From Hirudinaria manillensis (lineage: Eukaryota; Annelida; Clitellata; Hirudinida; Hirudinidae): a stretch of 64,000 nt of DNA. The stretch's first letter is position 1; each line of letters starts with the position of its first letter. The notes below the pieces were generated by a model. It was given only the letters and a program-made list of their open reading frames with translations. It had not been told where the DNA came from and ran no database searches. Where the stretch lies: the NCBI GenBank assembly GCA_034509925.1, contig CM067528.1:11744501-11808500 (forward strand), read 5' to 3'. Below are positions 1-16,864 of this stretch, in pieces. The position numbers and the translations under genes were made by a program.

Positions 1-5665
<5,665 letters not shown>

Positions 5666-6984
5666 ATCCCTGGCCTGGAAATTCCATCTTTGAAGTGAAG
5701 AAAAGGCTTGACAATGATTTCTAGTGGTGGCAGTGTTGATGATGATGAGGAGGATGGTGGTGATGATGATGATGACAAGGAATCTCAACTAACGAATCAT
5801 TGAGTTCTCGTGAAGTTTTTCACGCGTTTTCTCACGCATATTTTATCTTTTATTATTTTCTGATATCACGACGTGATTATCATTTCCTTTTTTTATCCTC
5901 AAGTGAGTATCAACAGCTCTTATCGCCTGCACGTGGCTCTTGCCGGGGTCTGCCCTCGGTCCACGTTAGCTGCGTTCTCGCGTGTTATCGTTTCAATTTT
6001 ACTTGTTATTCTGAATTTGAAAGTAGCTCGCTCGCTTGGAAAGATTCTGCAACTCGTTCATCGTGTATCCATTGTGTATCTATTGTGTTTAAGACAATCT
6101 TTTTTTTTTCTTTTTTAAAAAATTATTTTTCGAATTCATTTTGCTTCTGCCAGTTCGGAGTTCCAGCCGCCACATCAAAGCGTGCTAAATCGCTAAAATC
6201 AAGACTTACAATCGCGTGAAACGCGCGCTTTGGCGTCCGAGTTTATTTCAACATGGACCTGATGAGGTGACCAAAAACGAGCGAATCGCTGTTTTAAGTA
6301 GTCCGTCGTCTAATTATAAACTGACCATCTATTTTTGGACTCGTCGGAAATTCCATTTCATTGCCCCTAATTCTGCTAGTTTCGTATGAACATGCCGGAT
6401 TATGTTCTCGTTCCGGCTATTTCCCTCGATGCACGTGTTCGTCGCCATGGAAACCGACGTCGCTTCCAGTCGCTATGGTTGTCGGTCGTTGAGGTTGGGG
6501 TCAGAAAAAGTTATTGTTAAACGGTTTACAGTTGCATATGAATAAATAATTAAATAATTAATTAAATAAATAATTAAATGGCTAAACATGAATAATTCAT
6601 TCAGATGAGTGTCTAATTGAATAAGAAATCAGTTATTAACGACTTCGTCGGCTGCTGTTCTGCCTTGCTTAATTTGGTCGTAAGGTGTTGTTGCCATCTG
6701 TCGAATATTTTATCGGCTGGCTCCTCTTTTTTTTCTCTTAATTCATTTGACTTTGTTTATGCTTCACTTTATTGGGTGGGGAGATTGGGTTGGAGTGGGG
6801 AAGTGATTGGATTGGGTTGGAGAAGAGTGGATGCTTCTACGCTTTAGACTCGTCCATCTAGGATCAAACATACGTGGAGAGAAAATTCTAAAAATCTCTT
6901 GGATCTCTCTGTAGGTTGAAATTCGCGGGAAGGTAATTTTCTTTTCTGTCGGAGCGCAAATAACTTTAAATGACTGAGGTGCTC
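5666..6984. other. 3' flank between CYFIP and the SLC10-like gene (tail-to-tail)
   Basis: This holds the 3' UTR and flank of CYFIP (+) and the 3' flank of the minus-strand membrane protein gene. A GAT-rich tract (about 5738-5775) follows the CYFIP stop. Open frames here lack family features or splice continuity. I see no further gene. Confidence 0.6.
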
Positions 6985-7970
6985 CTACAATTCATCACTT
7001 TGATTGCTTTCCACCTTCAATTCGTCAAATGCCTCCAGGAATCCCAGGTTGTCCGCTCCTCTGTCTTCTCCTCCGTCGTTCTGTCTGTCCTTCCCCGTCA
7101 GTCTTTGCCACCAGCTTTTCAGAACCTCCACCACATTCGACCGGTTCCTGGCAGTTGTACTCGCCGACCTGGGCATGGTTCTTGCATTGGTTCTCGGCAA
7201 GGAGCAGTAGTCGAACTGACAGTCGTCTCTCGTAGATTTCAATGTCTGTCGACGAGTAGCCAGGAATTCTCCGCTCGACGAAAGAGGCGACAAGGATCGG
7301 GAATCGGTGGCGGATTTTCTGCTTCGTCTGCTTATTATTGCCGCCATCGAGAGGGCAGACATGGTGGTAAAGAGGCTGCAAATGGTGCATAGCGAGGGCA
7401 AGGCTAAGGCCAGCTGAGCGTCCAAATCATCCTTTAAGTAGACGCAGAGGATCCTATTGGTCCAAATGGTGGAAGAGGAAGATAGAAATGCAAGCGTGGA
7501 GGCAAAACTCTCGAGGAAACTCGAGTAGGTGAGTTGATCTCCCTGGGAAATCGAACCAATTTTCATCTCCTCCACAGTATGGCTGCGTCCGCTCAGGGGA
7601 CTCTGAGCAACCAGGGCTTTGGTCAGAGTTGTCGTTACTATGGCCACGACTAGAGTCGAGGAAAACATGGCCACGCCGAAAGCCAGTGTTTCCGATTTCT
7701 GAGCACCGATGGCTTCGTGATTGCACACCGTTTCGGTGACCAACGCCGTCGCCATAGTAACGATCGACAGCCATTTGAGCGTGCCCCGGATTAAAAGGCG
7801 GAAGTTTGGAAAGTGATACCTGAACAGACGACCGATGAGTGCAAACAGGGGGAGTCCTACGACGAACACGATGGACTCGAAGGGCACGGAGAAGCTGGAG
7901 ATGTGGACGGGATTTGTTTTCTTCGACTTTGACATGAAGTTCAGGAGACGAGGAGCTATGAATTGGTGCA
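6985..7970 (-). CDS. Multi-pass membrane exon, probable C-terminal part of an SLC10-like protein
   Basis: The exon starts after a good acceptor (aaattcag, AG at 7972-7971) and runs open to TAG at 6985-6987, about 328 codons. Hydrophobic segments are VPFESIVFVVGLPLFALIGR, WLSIVTMATALVTETVC, a long one around AFGVAMFSSTLVVAIVTTT, and one around CTICSLFTTMSALSMAAII; a polar, Ser/Arg/Asp-rich cytoplasmic-type tail follows. The pattern 'VPF..I......P...G.L.R...P' resembles the segment before the last helices of SLC10 (bile-acid:sodium symporter) proteins. It lies on the same strand as exons 16515-16752 and 16865-19075, which carry the matching N-terminal ectodomain and first-helix features, so one gene is inferred. 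The helices in between were not located. It could instead be an independent membrane protein. GC content is clearly higher than in the flanks, as expected for real coding sequence. Confidence 0.55.
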
Positions 7971-8301
7971 CTGAATTTGTCGGGAAATTGAAAGTAATTT
8001 CATTTAAAGTTAAGATTTTTTAATGAATGATTAATGCTTATTAATAACAGAATATAGGAAAAATATTTTAATAGGCATAACAATTATTGATTAGATTTAA
8101 TAAAGAAATAACTCTTTTTTTTTCAAAATAAATAGTAGCTCTCGCTGTGACTCCATTTTGGAGATGGAATTCGGAGTTATTTGGAGATGAAAGACGCGCG
8201 AAATTATTGCAGACGTTTGAACTGGAAATGCTGATATGGTCTGACAGAGGCAGAGTTTTAGACATTTAGTTAGTTAAAGATTTATAACAAAAATCCAAAC
8301 C

Positions 8302-8472
8302 TATTGAAACGAGATTGTCGCTGAAGACTAGAACCGCTGACTTTGGGGCTCTGCCACTTTTCTTGAATGTCGCAAGGATTGAGAGACCGTCGGAGAAGGA
8401 GGAAGAGTTGAGGTTCGAACCCACGACGCTCAGGTCACAACGTTCCATGATCTCCGACAGAGCTATGCACAC
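8302..8472 (-). repeat. tRNA-derived SINE-like sequence
   Basis: Read on the minus strand, an A-box-like TAGCTCTGTCGG begins at 8465 and a B-box-like GGTTCGAACC begins at 8421. The 44-nt spacing is that of a tRNA gene. Between them, GTTGTGACCTGAGCGTCGTG resembles the anticodon and variable region of tRNA-derived SINE heads. The T and D stems pair poorly, so this is not a functional tRNA. The stretch is also open in one frame, which at first suggests an exon; the Pol III boxes make a retroposon more likely. The body downstream of the head (about 8400-8302) is unassigned. Confidence 0.5.
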
Positions 8473-8995
8473 CTGTCGGACGGGGTTGTCCTTGGTTATC
8501 CGTCGTCGTCGTCATCGTCGTCATCACTGACGTTGCTACGGTTACCAAGACCATTGTCGTGAGAATGTTTTAAAGGAGATTTGAGCGCTCAGCAGAAGGC
8601 ATTGCCATCAGGAAGCTGCTATGCATCCCACTGATTGCAGGAAGGACGAGATGAGCAAATGATGATGATGATGATGATGACGATTGATGCTGCCAGTGGC
8701 CAATCTATCAGTAGCCATTAACCATCCATCCATCAACAAATCAACCAACCAATCCACCCCCATGAATCAATCCCGGTTTACGGGTGACTAAACCCAGTAA
8801 ATCTCTTCAATTTCGTCAGGAATAGCTTATTTCAGATAAACAAACACTTCCTTAAGGAGTCTCGAGGGAAAACTTTTTAAGCAAACCTGAAGTTTTGATC
8901 AAACAATCAACAACGGTGACGAGTTGATGACGACGACGACGATGATGGTGATGAGGACGATGACGATGACTATGGATAGAGAGAGTCTTGCGTCA

Positions 8996-9216
8996 CGAGA
9001 TCAACCATCTTAATGACTCATCATTTCCATCTTTTAAACGCATCGTCCACTTAGCAACCTTCACTGCTTCACTATCTTCAAGGTTGACTTGAAAGTCCAC
9101 AACCTGTCGTGGAATTACGAGCTTAGATAAGAAATTAAGAGCACGGATCAGAAGATTCCAGCAGTCACGAGAGACGTGGAAGGTAACATTGAAGTCAAAC
9201 GGGGATCTTGCTTGAT
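8996..9216 (-). other. Possible minus-strand exon, unidentified
   Basis: From an acceptor-like caagcaag at about 9216, one frame reads SPFDFNVTFHVSRDCWNLLI and continues for about 70 codons of mixed, non-repetitive composition to a TGA near 8996. A GT donor context occurs inside it (after VIPRQ). It lies on the strand of the SLC10-like gene and could be one of its missing exons or a chance open frame. I do not recognise the protein. Confidence 0.2.
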
Positions 9217-9315
9217 GGACGGATAGATGGATGGATAGATGGACGGATAAAGGGATGGATAGATGGACGGATAGATGGACGGATAGAGGGATGGATAAAA
9301 GGATGGATAGAGGGA
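9195..9315. repeat. GGAT/GGAC tetranucleotide tract (copy 1)
   Basis: This is an imperfect array of ATGGATAG/ATGGACGG octamers. The minus strand reads as repeated Tyr-Pro-Ser, which is a by-product of the repeat and not a gene. Confidence 0.9.
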
Positions 9316-9814
9316 CGGACGAGCGAGTAACGGAGGAGGTAAATTGAAAGTAAATAGCCTCGGAAATTCTCGTGAGAGGATTGGACGCTGAAAAGGAAGC
9401 TCGAGTTTTTCTCTTATTTTTTTGTTATTCACGTGCTTGTTTCGCAACTGATGCCAACTCAGGCAATTGTTGTTGTTGTTGTCAGTAAATGATACAACCT
9501 TCGTTGTATCAGAGTCGTATTGTTGTCGCTCGTGTTTGTAAACAAATACAAAGATACAAGATACAAAGACGAACAAAATAATTGTGTACGTATTATCGAT
9601 CGTTTTGAAGTCGATTGTATACTGATATCAAACGAAACGATAAAATAAATAAATAAAATAAAAATTTCTCATTATTACTTCAAAAACTATAAATAATCAT
9701 GGTAACATTTACATATTCATGAGAGATGATCTAAGAGATCGTAAACATTTCAAAAGATGAAATGAGAATCGAACAGTTGCCCCCCTTGAAGAGGATGGGA
9801 TTGGAGAACTGGTG

Positions 9815-10138
9815 GACGGATAAATGGATGAATAGATGGCCTACGGACATACGGACGGATGGATGGATGGATGGATGGATGGATGGATGGATGGATGGAC
9901 GGAAGGATGGGAGGATGGATGGACGGATGGATGGACGGATGGATGGACGGATAGAGGTACGGATGGATGGCTTGGAATGGTGAATGAATAACAGAATGAA
10001 CGAATGGGATAATATAAATGAACTGATAATATAAATGATAAAGGATGCACATGTCGCCATATATATTAGCTATCGTTATTTATTAAGAACGAATGGATGG
10101 ACGGACGGACGGAGGGATGGATGGATGGATGGATGTAG
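9815..10138. repeat. GGAT/GGAC tetranucleotide tracts (copy 2)
   Basis: Near-perfect GGAT units with interspersed GGAC occupy about 9855-9970. A second short block (GGAC, GGAG, GGAT) lies at 10093-10137. Both strands are open in several frames because no unit contains a stop. Confidence 0.9.
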
Positions 10139-10514
10139 GGAGGGAAAAAAGTTTAATAATAAGAATATGTCTGACCAAACGGAATTATTTTAATTCAATT
10201 TAATTCAATTTTTTTTATCGAAACGTGACACGCCTGAATGCAAGGCCAACAATTTAGAAAGTTTGAGACTTTTTTTCCAGGGCGCTCATTAGCTGGAGAC
10301 TGGAACCCATTGGGTGGTCTTCTTGTGAGGTCTTCATGTGTGTGTGTGTGGTCTTCGTGTGAGGTCTTCATGTGTGTGGTCTTCGTGTGAGGTCTTCCAT
10401 GACAGACCATCAACTGTGGTCCGATGGCAGCCTTTCATTCAATTCATTGTTTGGCATTTTAATGGCATTAAAACGTTTGCTTGGTATTTTAAAAGCTTCG
10501 TTCACTTATTTATT

Positions 10515-10757
10515 GCTTCATTCTCTCATTCATTCGTTCGTTCATTCGTTCGTTCGTTCATTCATTCGTTCGTTCGTTCATTCGTTCATTCATTAATTCG
10601 TTCATTCGTTCATTCATTCATTCATTCGTTCGTTCGTTCATTCATTCCTTCATTCGTTCGTTCGTTCATTAATTCGTTCATTCGTTCGTTCATTCATTCA
10701 TTCATTCATTCATTCGTTCGTTCGTTCATTCATTCGTTCATTCGTTCGTTCATTCCA
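10515..10757. repeat. ATTC/GTTC tetranucleotide array
   Basis: About 240 bp consist of ATTC and GTTC units in irregular order, with a few ATTA/CTTC variants. The open frame it creates repeats Ser-Phe-Ile/Val-His/Arg and has no gene features. Confidence 0.92.
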
Positions 10758-11220
10758 ATGAAGTTGTTCGCTGAAGACAATCTTATCCGTGAGGCGTGAT
10801 TTATTCCTTCATTCTTCCATTCATCCCTTCATTGGTCATTGAGAGCCAAATATTATATTTTACATTCATATTTAAAGCTATTTCCATTTTATATTTGTCA
10901 AAAACAATTCTTTTAAAATATAGCTCGAAAGATTTGTAGTTGCAGCTTAGCAGTCGAGGCAAGAATTATTTTTGCATAATACCTAATAATATATAATAAT
11001 AAATAAACAATTTGTATATTAATTGCAGATATTATTTTGCAAATTATTTGCATATTAATTTCTCAACTTATTCATCCTGTCATTCCCTCAATCGATCCTC
11101 ATTTCCTGAACGATCCATCACTCTCTTCAACAGGGCATTTCCTTTTTAAAAAAAATATTCTGCCCAATAAAAGCAACTTAACACAAATTAGGCAAAAGTT
11201 TAGTTTATGACTTGGCAGTT

Positions 11221-11298
<78 letters not shown>

Positions 11299-11310
11299 GC
11301 AACAACACAA
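11221..11310. repeat. (CAA)n microsatellite
   Basis: About 30 nearly perfect CAA units. They read as polyglutamine on the + strand but have no splice or start context and run directly into the minisatellite at 11345-11560. Confidence 0.95.
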
Positions 11311-11344
11311 CACAGTCGAGTCTTTATACCAATACAACAGCAAT

Positions 11345-11560
11345 AACATCGTTGTTGTGTCATTACGCAAAAGTAAAAACAACAACAACAACATGTTCAC
11401 CACCACATCGGCATTGTGTCATTACGCAACAACAACAACAACAACAAGACGACGACAACAACAACAACATGGCCACCACCACCACAACATTGTTGTGTCA
11501 TTACGCAACAACAACAACAACAACAACAACATGGCCACCACCACCACCACAACGACCACC
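11345..11560. repeat. Minisatellite nesting CAA and CCA microsatellites
   Basis: Three diverged tandem units each carry the anchor tgtcattacgca, then an AAC run, then catg plus ACC runs. The anchor recurs near 11358, 11418 and 11498, and the internal AAC and ACC runs differ in length between units. Confidence 0.85.
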
Positions 11561-13356
11561 TATGCCAATTCTTAAATTATCCTGCAAAAGCACACAAACG
11601 TTTGCCCATGTAATCGTTCCATTTTGTAACGAACACATCCTTTGTAAATCGTGGTCGACCCACGCCGTGCGTAAAACGCAACGCAGGTCTGCGCAAGACA
11701 GCGCCACGCGGTTATATATTTTATTATACCAGCTAGACGTATTAATACGCTCTTAAGCGCCATGCTTCGCTGGTCAGATGCTATTAGGATTGCGTCTGGA
11801 TATTTATCATGGAGGAAATATCCGTCCGTATTTCTGGTTTTTATCATCGATAATTTTATGATTTTATTTGAGATTTTTTATTTTAATATTTTTATATTTT
11901 ATATATTTTATATTTTAATATTTTATATATTTTATATTTTTATATTTTAATATTTTGAATTTTATATATTTTACATTTTTATATTTTAATGTTTTTAATT
12001 TTATATATTTTATATTTTTATATTTTAATATTTTAAATTTTATATCTGAATAAATGATCTGATATAAATAAACAATGATGGATAAATGAGATTTTAGTCC
12101 ATCTTTTCATTTTCTTTTCTTTTTTGATTTCCGTCTTCTGCTTTGAACGACTGGAGATAAAGTTAATTAAATAAATTAAAAATAAATTAAAAGTTAAATA
12201 AATTATAAATAAAATAAAATAAATTATAAATTAAATTAAATTAATTAAAAATTAAATTAAAAATTAAATAAATTAAAATTAAATAAATTATAAATTAAAT
12301 AAATTATAAATTAAAAAAATTATAAATAAATTAAAATTAAATAAATTCGAAATAAATTCAAAAAGCCTGCAAAATGCTTTCGGATCGATAGAGATTAAGC
12401 GCGTCTTATGACCACGTCAGAATGTGATGTAATGACGTCACATCCGGGGTGGGCTTATTTTTAGTTTAATTTTAAGAATGCATTATGTGCATATTTTTAA
12501 ATTATTTTTTCATATTTTTTCATATTTTTAAATTATTTTTTCTTATTTTTCGTTTTTTTTTGGAAAATCAAAAATTTTCGGAATGGATATTGTGGATCGT
12601 GCAAATGGATCTTTTCCAATCAACGAAAAAGTGCCGAATGTTGTGGCTTTGTGTGTGAGTCCAGTGTGCCCGCGTGTGCGTGTGTGTGCGTGTGCGTGTT
12701 TGTATTTGTGATTGCGTGTGTGTGTATATCCTTCTGGTATTAATTCCAGATGAGGTTTTTCCTTAAATTTACGACTAAAATTAAATTTAATTCATATTAA
12801 TTCATATTAAATAATAAATAATTGATTAAATTATAATTTCTTTTGACAAATCAGAAATTCGCTGAAAAAATTTCAATGACACCTGACTTTATCTACTATT
12901 TATTTATTTATTTATAGTAACAAGTGACCCATGTCTGACCTTTGAAATCATCATCATTAATTTGTAATATTTTTTATTAATAAATAAACAAATATTTATT
13001 TTATTTTATACGACTTTTTATTGCCTCTTAACTCGAGAATCTTGTACCGTTGAAGTAAAATTCATTTATTCATTCATTCATTCACTCATTCACTCATTCA
13101 TTCATAGAACCATCAATCCATTATTTTATTAATTAAATTATTTATTAAAAACGAAAAGAAAAGAAAAGAAAAATAGCTTTTTAAATATTAAATCAGACGT
13201 TAAATGAATTTCAAATTCTTCAAAAAACGATAACCTGCCACCTAGCGAGGAAACCTAAAATTTTGAAATCGCCATGACCTGACCTGACCGAATGTGATTC
13301 TAACGAGCTATTTATGCTCTCCGAAAGCTCGCCTGTCACACAATCATCAGTCATTG

Positions 13357-13411
13357 TGACGTCATTTCCTCCTCAAATTCAGTTGCTCAACACCGGAAGT
13401 TGATGTGCAAC
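13357..13411 (+). promoter_or_regulatory. Candidate promoter: CRE, ETS and YY1-like sites before an ATG
   Basis: TGACGTCA at 13357-13364 is a perfect CRE palindrome, ACCGGAAGT at 13392-13400 is a consensus ETS/GABP site, and AACATGGCCGC at 13409-13419 matches the YY1-type element that typically overlaps a start codon. This ordered trio within 60 bp is characteristic of housekeeping promoters in animals and stands out in very AT-rich surroundings. That it drives a + strand gene is inference. Confidence 0.45.
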
Positions 13412-13454
13412 ATGGCCGCCGTCCAGCTCGGGGTCACGACCCTGGCAGCGATGC
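13412..13454 (+). CDS. Candidate first exon of an unidentified + strand gene
   Basis: ATG at 13412 (context caacATGG) is followed by MAAVQLGVTTLAAM and a donor CGATGC|gtaaaa at 13455, leaving the frame in phase 1. The short Ala/Val/Thr-rich start could be a targeting sequence. It lies antisense within the inferred intron of the SLC10-like gene. The candidate downstream exons at 15662-15708 and 15919-16028 need an incoming phase of 2, so at least one intervening exon would be required; none was identified with confidence. I do not recognise the product. Confidence 0.3.
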
Positions 13455-14358
13455 GTAAAATTGAAATCTGCTCGCGTATCTGTCTCTAACGTCCAATGAG
13501 TTTCTAAATCTTTCTCAGACTGTCTCTCCTTCCTTCTACTTTCTCTCATTCATCGGTCTACAAGCAGTTAAATCAGATATTTCTTCTTTTCTTAGAAGGG
13601 CTTTCTGACCAATAAAAGTCATTAATAATTTTTCAGGAATAAATTTTTTTTATTTTGAATTTTATTTTATTTATTATTATTATTATTTTATTATTGAATT
13701 TTAAAACATTATTCTTGGATTAAGTCATGGAAATAATTAAATGGATTTAAGTTTGACAGGAAATGGATTATGAAAATTGCAGTTTAAGATTAAGGATATT
13801 TATTATTTATTATGAGAAATTATTGCCAGAAATTACATTAATTTATTACATTATATTAATAAAATATCATCATATAATATTAACATACAGTAAAGCAAAA
13901 TAGATACCGACCTAATTAACCCGACCTAATTAACCTGACCTAATTTGGGTTGGAAATTTATTTAAATAATTAATTAATTAATTTTTATTCAAATTTTAAA
14001 TCCTCCGGAGCCCATAACTGATGCAACAATAATAGCAGTAGCAACAACAACAACAACAACAATGGCAGTTTGTAATGTCACGTGATTGAGAATCCAGCAT
14101 GGCGAATCCAGCCAAGCGTGAAAATGTTACACATGAGTCGTCAAACGGTTGAATGCCCAAACTGATGGCATTGCAAATCTATGAGGACAGGATTATTAGT
14201 CAGGATATAATGCTAGGAAGATGCATTAAATGACTATTTATTTTTAAATAATAATAATAATAATAATAATAATGATAATATGTAATTAATAAAAATAATA
14301 TTTAATAATATAATAATATATAATAATCTAATAATATATCGTCTTTGTCGTATTCGTC

Positions 14359-14412
<54 letters not shown>

Positions 14413-14769
14413 TATCGTCATCGTCGTCATCTTAATAATAATGATAATACTAATAATAATAACATATTATTATTATTATTATTAATGTTATTGTTGTTGG
14501 CTTTGGTGGTTTTATTATTTTATTATTAATATTTAATAATGATAAATAAAAAATATGAATAATTTTTGGAAATGAATTTTAAATATTTCATCCTCGGACA
14601 TTCGCAAACAATTACAAAACTCCGATCAATCTTCATTTCCTCTGACGTCAAAGTTTAGTCAATCAAGTTCAATCAAAGTTCAATCATTTTTCTATTTCAA
14701 TCAATATTTGCTAATGGCTCCTTTCAAAGGGTCCGTCTATTGCTGCAATCGTCATCATGTTCATCATAT

Positions 14770-14885
14770 TAATCCTCGTTCTAGCATCATCATCATGATC
14801 GTCGTCGTCATCATCATCATCATCATCATCGTCGTCATCATCATCATCACCATCATCATCATCGTCGTCGTCGTCGTCATCGTCA
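14770..14885. repeat. CAT/CGT trinucleotide tract
   Basis: An imperfect run of ATC/GTC triplets. The AAT tracts at 14247-14272 and 14361-14412 belong to the same microsatellite-rich stretch. None is coding. Confidence 0.85.
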
Positions 14886-15661
14886 ATTTCATTAGCAATA
14901 AATTCTTTGGCGTCTCATGTGCCCCAGGTTTTCGCAAAAAAAAAAATGTTTTTTCTAAAGATTTACAAAAATTCGATTGAAATTTAATTCAATTGAAATT
15001 TAATTTATTTAATTTATTTATTTTGAAATTTAATTTATTTTTTTTATTTTGAAATTCAATTTATTTTTTTATTTTGAAATTCAATTTACTATTTATTTAT
15101 AAATCCAATTTGATTTTTTTTTATTTTTATTTCCAAATTTAATTTCACTTCCAACATCTTCTGACGTCAGAGGAAGTGGCAAGGAAGGTTGGAGGTTGCT
15201 TTCAACGAGAAATTAAATTCACTTTTAATGGCAGATAATTTTATTTCTATCAATAAATAACTTTTTATTAAGAAATAATTCAGTAAAAAATGATGTTTAA
15301 TATTTTAGCTTTAAATATATTATTTTTAAATGTTTATAAATATAAATTCATTTGTTCGATACATTTTAAAATAATTCACCGAGATTACCTAGATTAACTT
15401 ATCTGTCAAAGCTTTTCAACAGTAGTAATTACTATTATTATTATTATTATTATTACAAATATATCTTACAAAATAAAAATAATAAAATATTATTATTAAT
15501 GATAATTCTATTTTAAGGAAATTATCTCAATGAAACAATCGCCATAACATTTACACGAATTATACAACCAAACTTAGAAGTGATTTAATTTATTATTTAA
15601 TTAAATGTTATATTATTTTATTTTTATTTTATTAAATTTTAATTAATTTTTTTTCTTTCAG

Positions 15662-16028
15662 AAATCCACAAAGAAAAGCCCATCTGATTGAAGTATTGTG
15701 TGGACTCGGTGAGAATAAAAGCCTTTAAATGCTAAGTTGGGTCATTCGTAACCATAAGTGGGTCACCTCTTCCGGGAAGGTGAAACAGAAAGCGAAAGGA
15801 ACTCATTCTTTTCCCTAACTAGCCAACAGGAATCCAGGGTCGGGTACTGTTTACCAGTTGTCTTTATTATGGCGTAATAATTATTATTCATGATTAATCA
15901 TAATTATTCAACTCCAAGGTATAATTATGCCTCCTCTGCCACAATTAGAGACTATCGTAAACAATGGAGACATCTTTGTGTTAATTCAATTGCTGGACCG
16001 GATGATAGTCCCCGGCGTTGGTTCATAG
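15662..16028 (+). CDS. Candidate terminal exon pair of an unidentified + strand gene
   Basis: Exon 15662-15708 has a strong polypyrimidine/acceptor (ttttttttctttcag) and donor (CTCG|gtgaga) and reads NPQRKAHLIEVLCGLG. Exon 15919-16028 (acceptor actccaag) continues in exactly matching phase and reads IIMPPLPQLETIVNNGDIFV and on to a TAG at 16026-16028. The combined piece of about 50 residues is non-repetitive and protein-like, with a hydrophobic C-terminal part, and GC content is above the surroundings. It may belong with the promoter and start codon near 13.4 kb. I do not recognise the family; two chance open exons remain possible. Confidence 0.3.
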
Positions 16029-16514
16029 TGCAAAGGTGGGTCGTAAAACGTGATTATTAAGACGTCTGCTCTTATCTGGCGGGAAATGATCGGAAGAAAA
16101 TGGCGGCAATGAAAGATGGCTTCCATCAATTTCAAGGAACGTTTCGAAGATTCCCGCACTAACGATGACAGTCAGTAATCAATCTTTGACGATTCGTTCA
16201 TCGCAATTTATTGCAATTTGTAATAAAAACGACGTCAATCTTGTGGATCTTATTTTTTAGCTGGAATCAATCCAAGGCCTTTCCGATGAACTGTCGTGTG
16301 TTTACGGGAGAATATCAACGTGAATTAATTCAATTCACCTGCAATTAACTAGCCTCCAGTCGGAAAGCTCTCTCAACAATATCAACGTCAGCAACAACAA
16401 CAGCAACATCGTCATCATCATCGTCATCGTCATCGTCATCATCATCGTCATCATCATCATCATCAACAACAAGACATTCCAACCTTCAAAGTTCCTAACC
16501 ATAGTCAAAACGAC

Positions 16515-16752
16515 CCTTTTGCTGATGAGACACAAAATCAATTCCTGAGGCTTCCTGAGGACCCCCAAAAGCTGCTGCCATCGAACTGACCTCAGGTTCA
16601 AGGTCAGAGAGACTGACAGGAGGATGGAGAACAAAGTCCTAAGGAAGAGTTTCACCTCCGAACCAACGGACGGAATGACCTTGACCTGGAATTGTCGAAA
16701 AACAGTTTCGTTTTTCAAGATCACGTGAGGGGCAAATTGAGGCTCGAAGCTC
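16515..16752 (-). CDS. SLC10-like exon: end of ectodomain and first transmembrane helix
   Basis: The frame reads FEPQFAPHVILKNETVFRQF, then a hydrophobic segment LFSILLSVSLTLNLRSVRW, then QQLLGVLRKPQELILCLISK up to a donor AAAAGG|gtcg at 16514. The order 'helix, short loop, L+..P' matches the first helix and the conserved Arg-Arg/Lys-Pro loop of SLC10 proteins that carry an N-terminal ectodomain (the SLC10A3/A5 kind). The usual Gly-Cys-Ala-Leu/Asp at the helix end is replaced here, so the protein is divergent. The acceptor is uncertain: ttaag at 16753 gives a phase that does not match the upstream exon's phase-0 donor. The CAT/GAT-rich DNA below 16515 is intron. Confidence 0.55.
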
Positions 16753-16864
16753 CTTAAATTACCTCTCGACGGCTCACTCAATTAATCCGACTTGTTGAAT
16801 TAAATATTCATGGACCGATCGATTATTCATGAGCTGATTAATTATTCATGGAATGGTCTATCAC

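Larger units (their letters stand above)
10800..13356. other. AT-rich gene-free DNA
   Basis: Apart from the CAA repeats this is AT-rich sequence, with tandem tatatttta-type units at about 11875-12045 and (aaataaatt)-type units at about 12165-12360. A palindromic CRE (TGACGTCA) lies at 12433-12440 with no start codon following it closely. A GT-rich tract occurs at 12665-12725. I see no coding feature. Confidence 0.6.

Noticed and set aside
8100..8246. Minus-strand exon reading HISISSSNVCNNFARLSS
   Set aside because: It has a fair acceptor (tctgtcag) but no recognisable family, no helix, and the neighbouring piece is a SINE; evidence is too weak.
8302..8472. Exon of the SLC10-like gene reading LSEIMERCDLSVVGSN
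   Set aside because: The same bases form tRNA-like A and B boxes at exact spacing and the translation has no SLC10 features; called SINE-like instead.
9148..10060. Open frames reading repeated Tyr-Pro-Ser or Ile-His-Pro-Ser on the minus strand
   Set aside because: They arise from GGAT/GGAC tetranucleotide arrays, which contain no stop in several frames.
10338..10799. 153-codon frame of Ser-Phe-Ile/Val-His/Arg repeats
   Set aside because: By-product of the ATTC/GTTC array.
11207..11575. Polyglutamine open frame
   Set aside because: It is produced by the CAA microsatellite and the minisatellite next to it; it has no start context, splice sites or conserved sequence.
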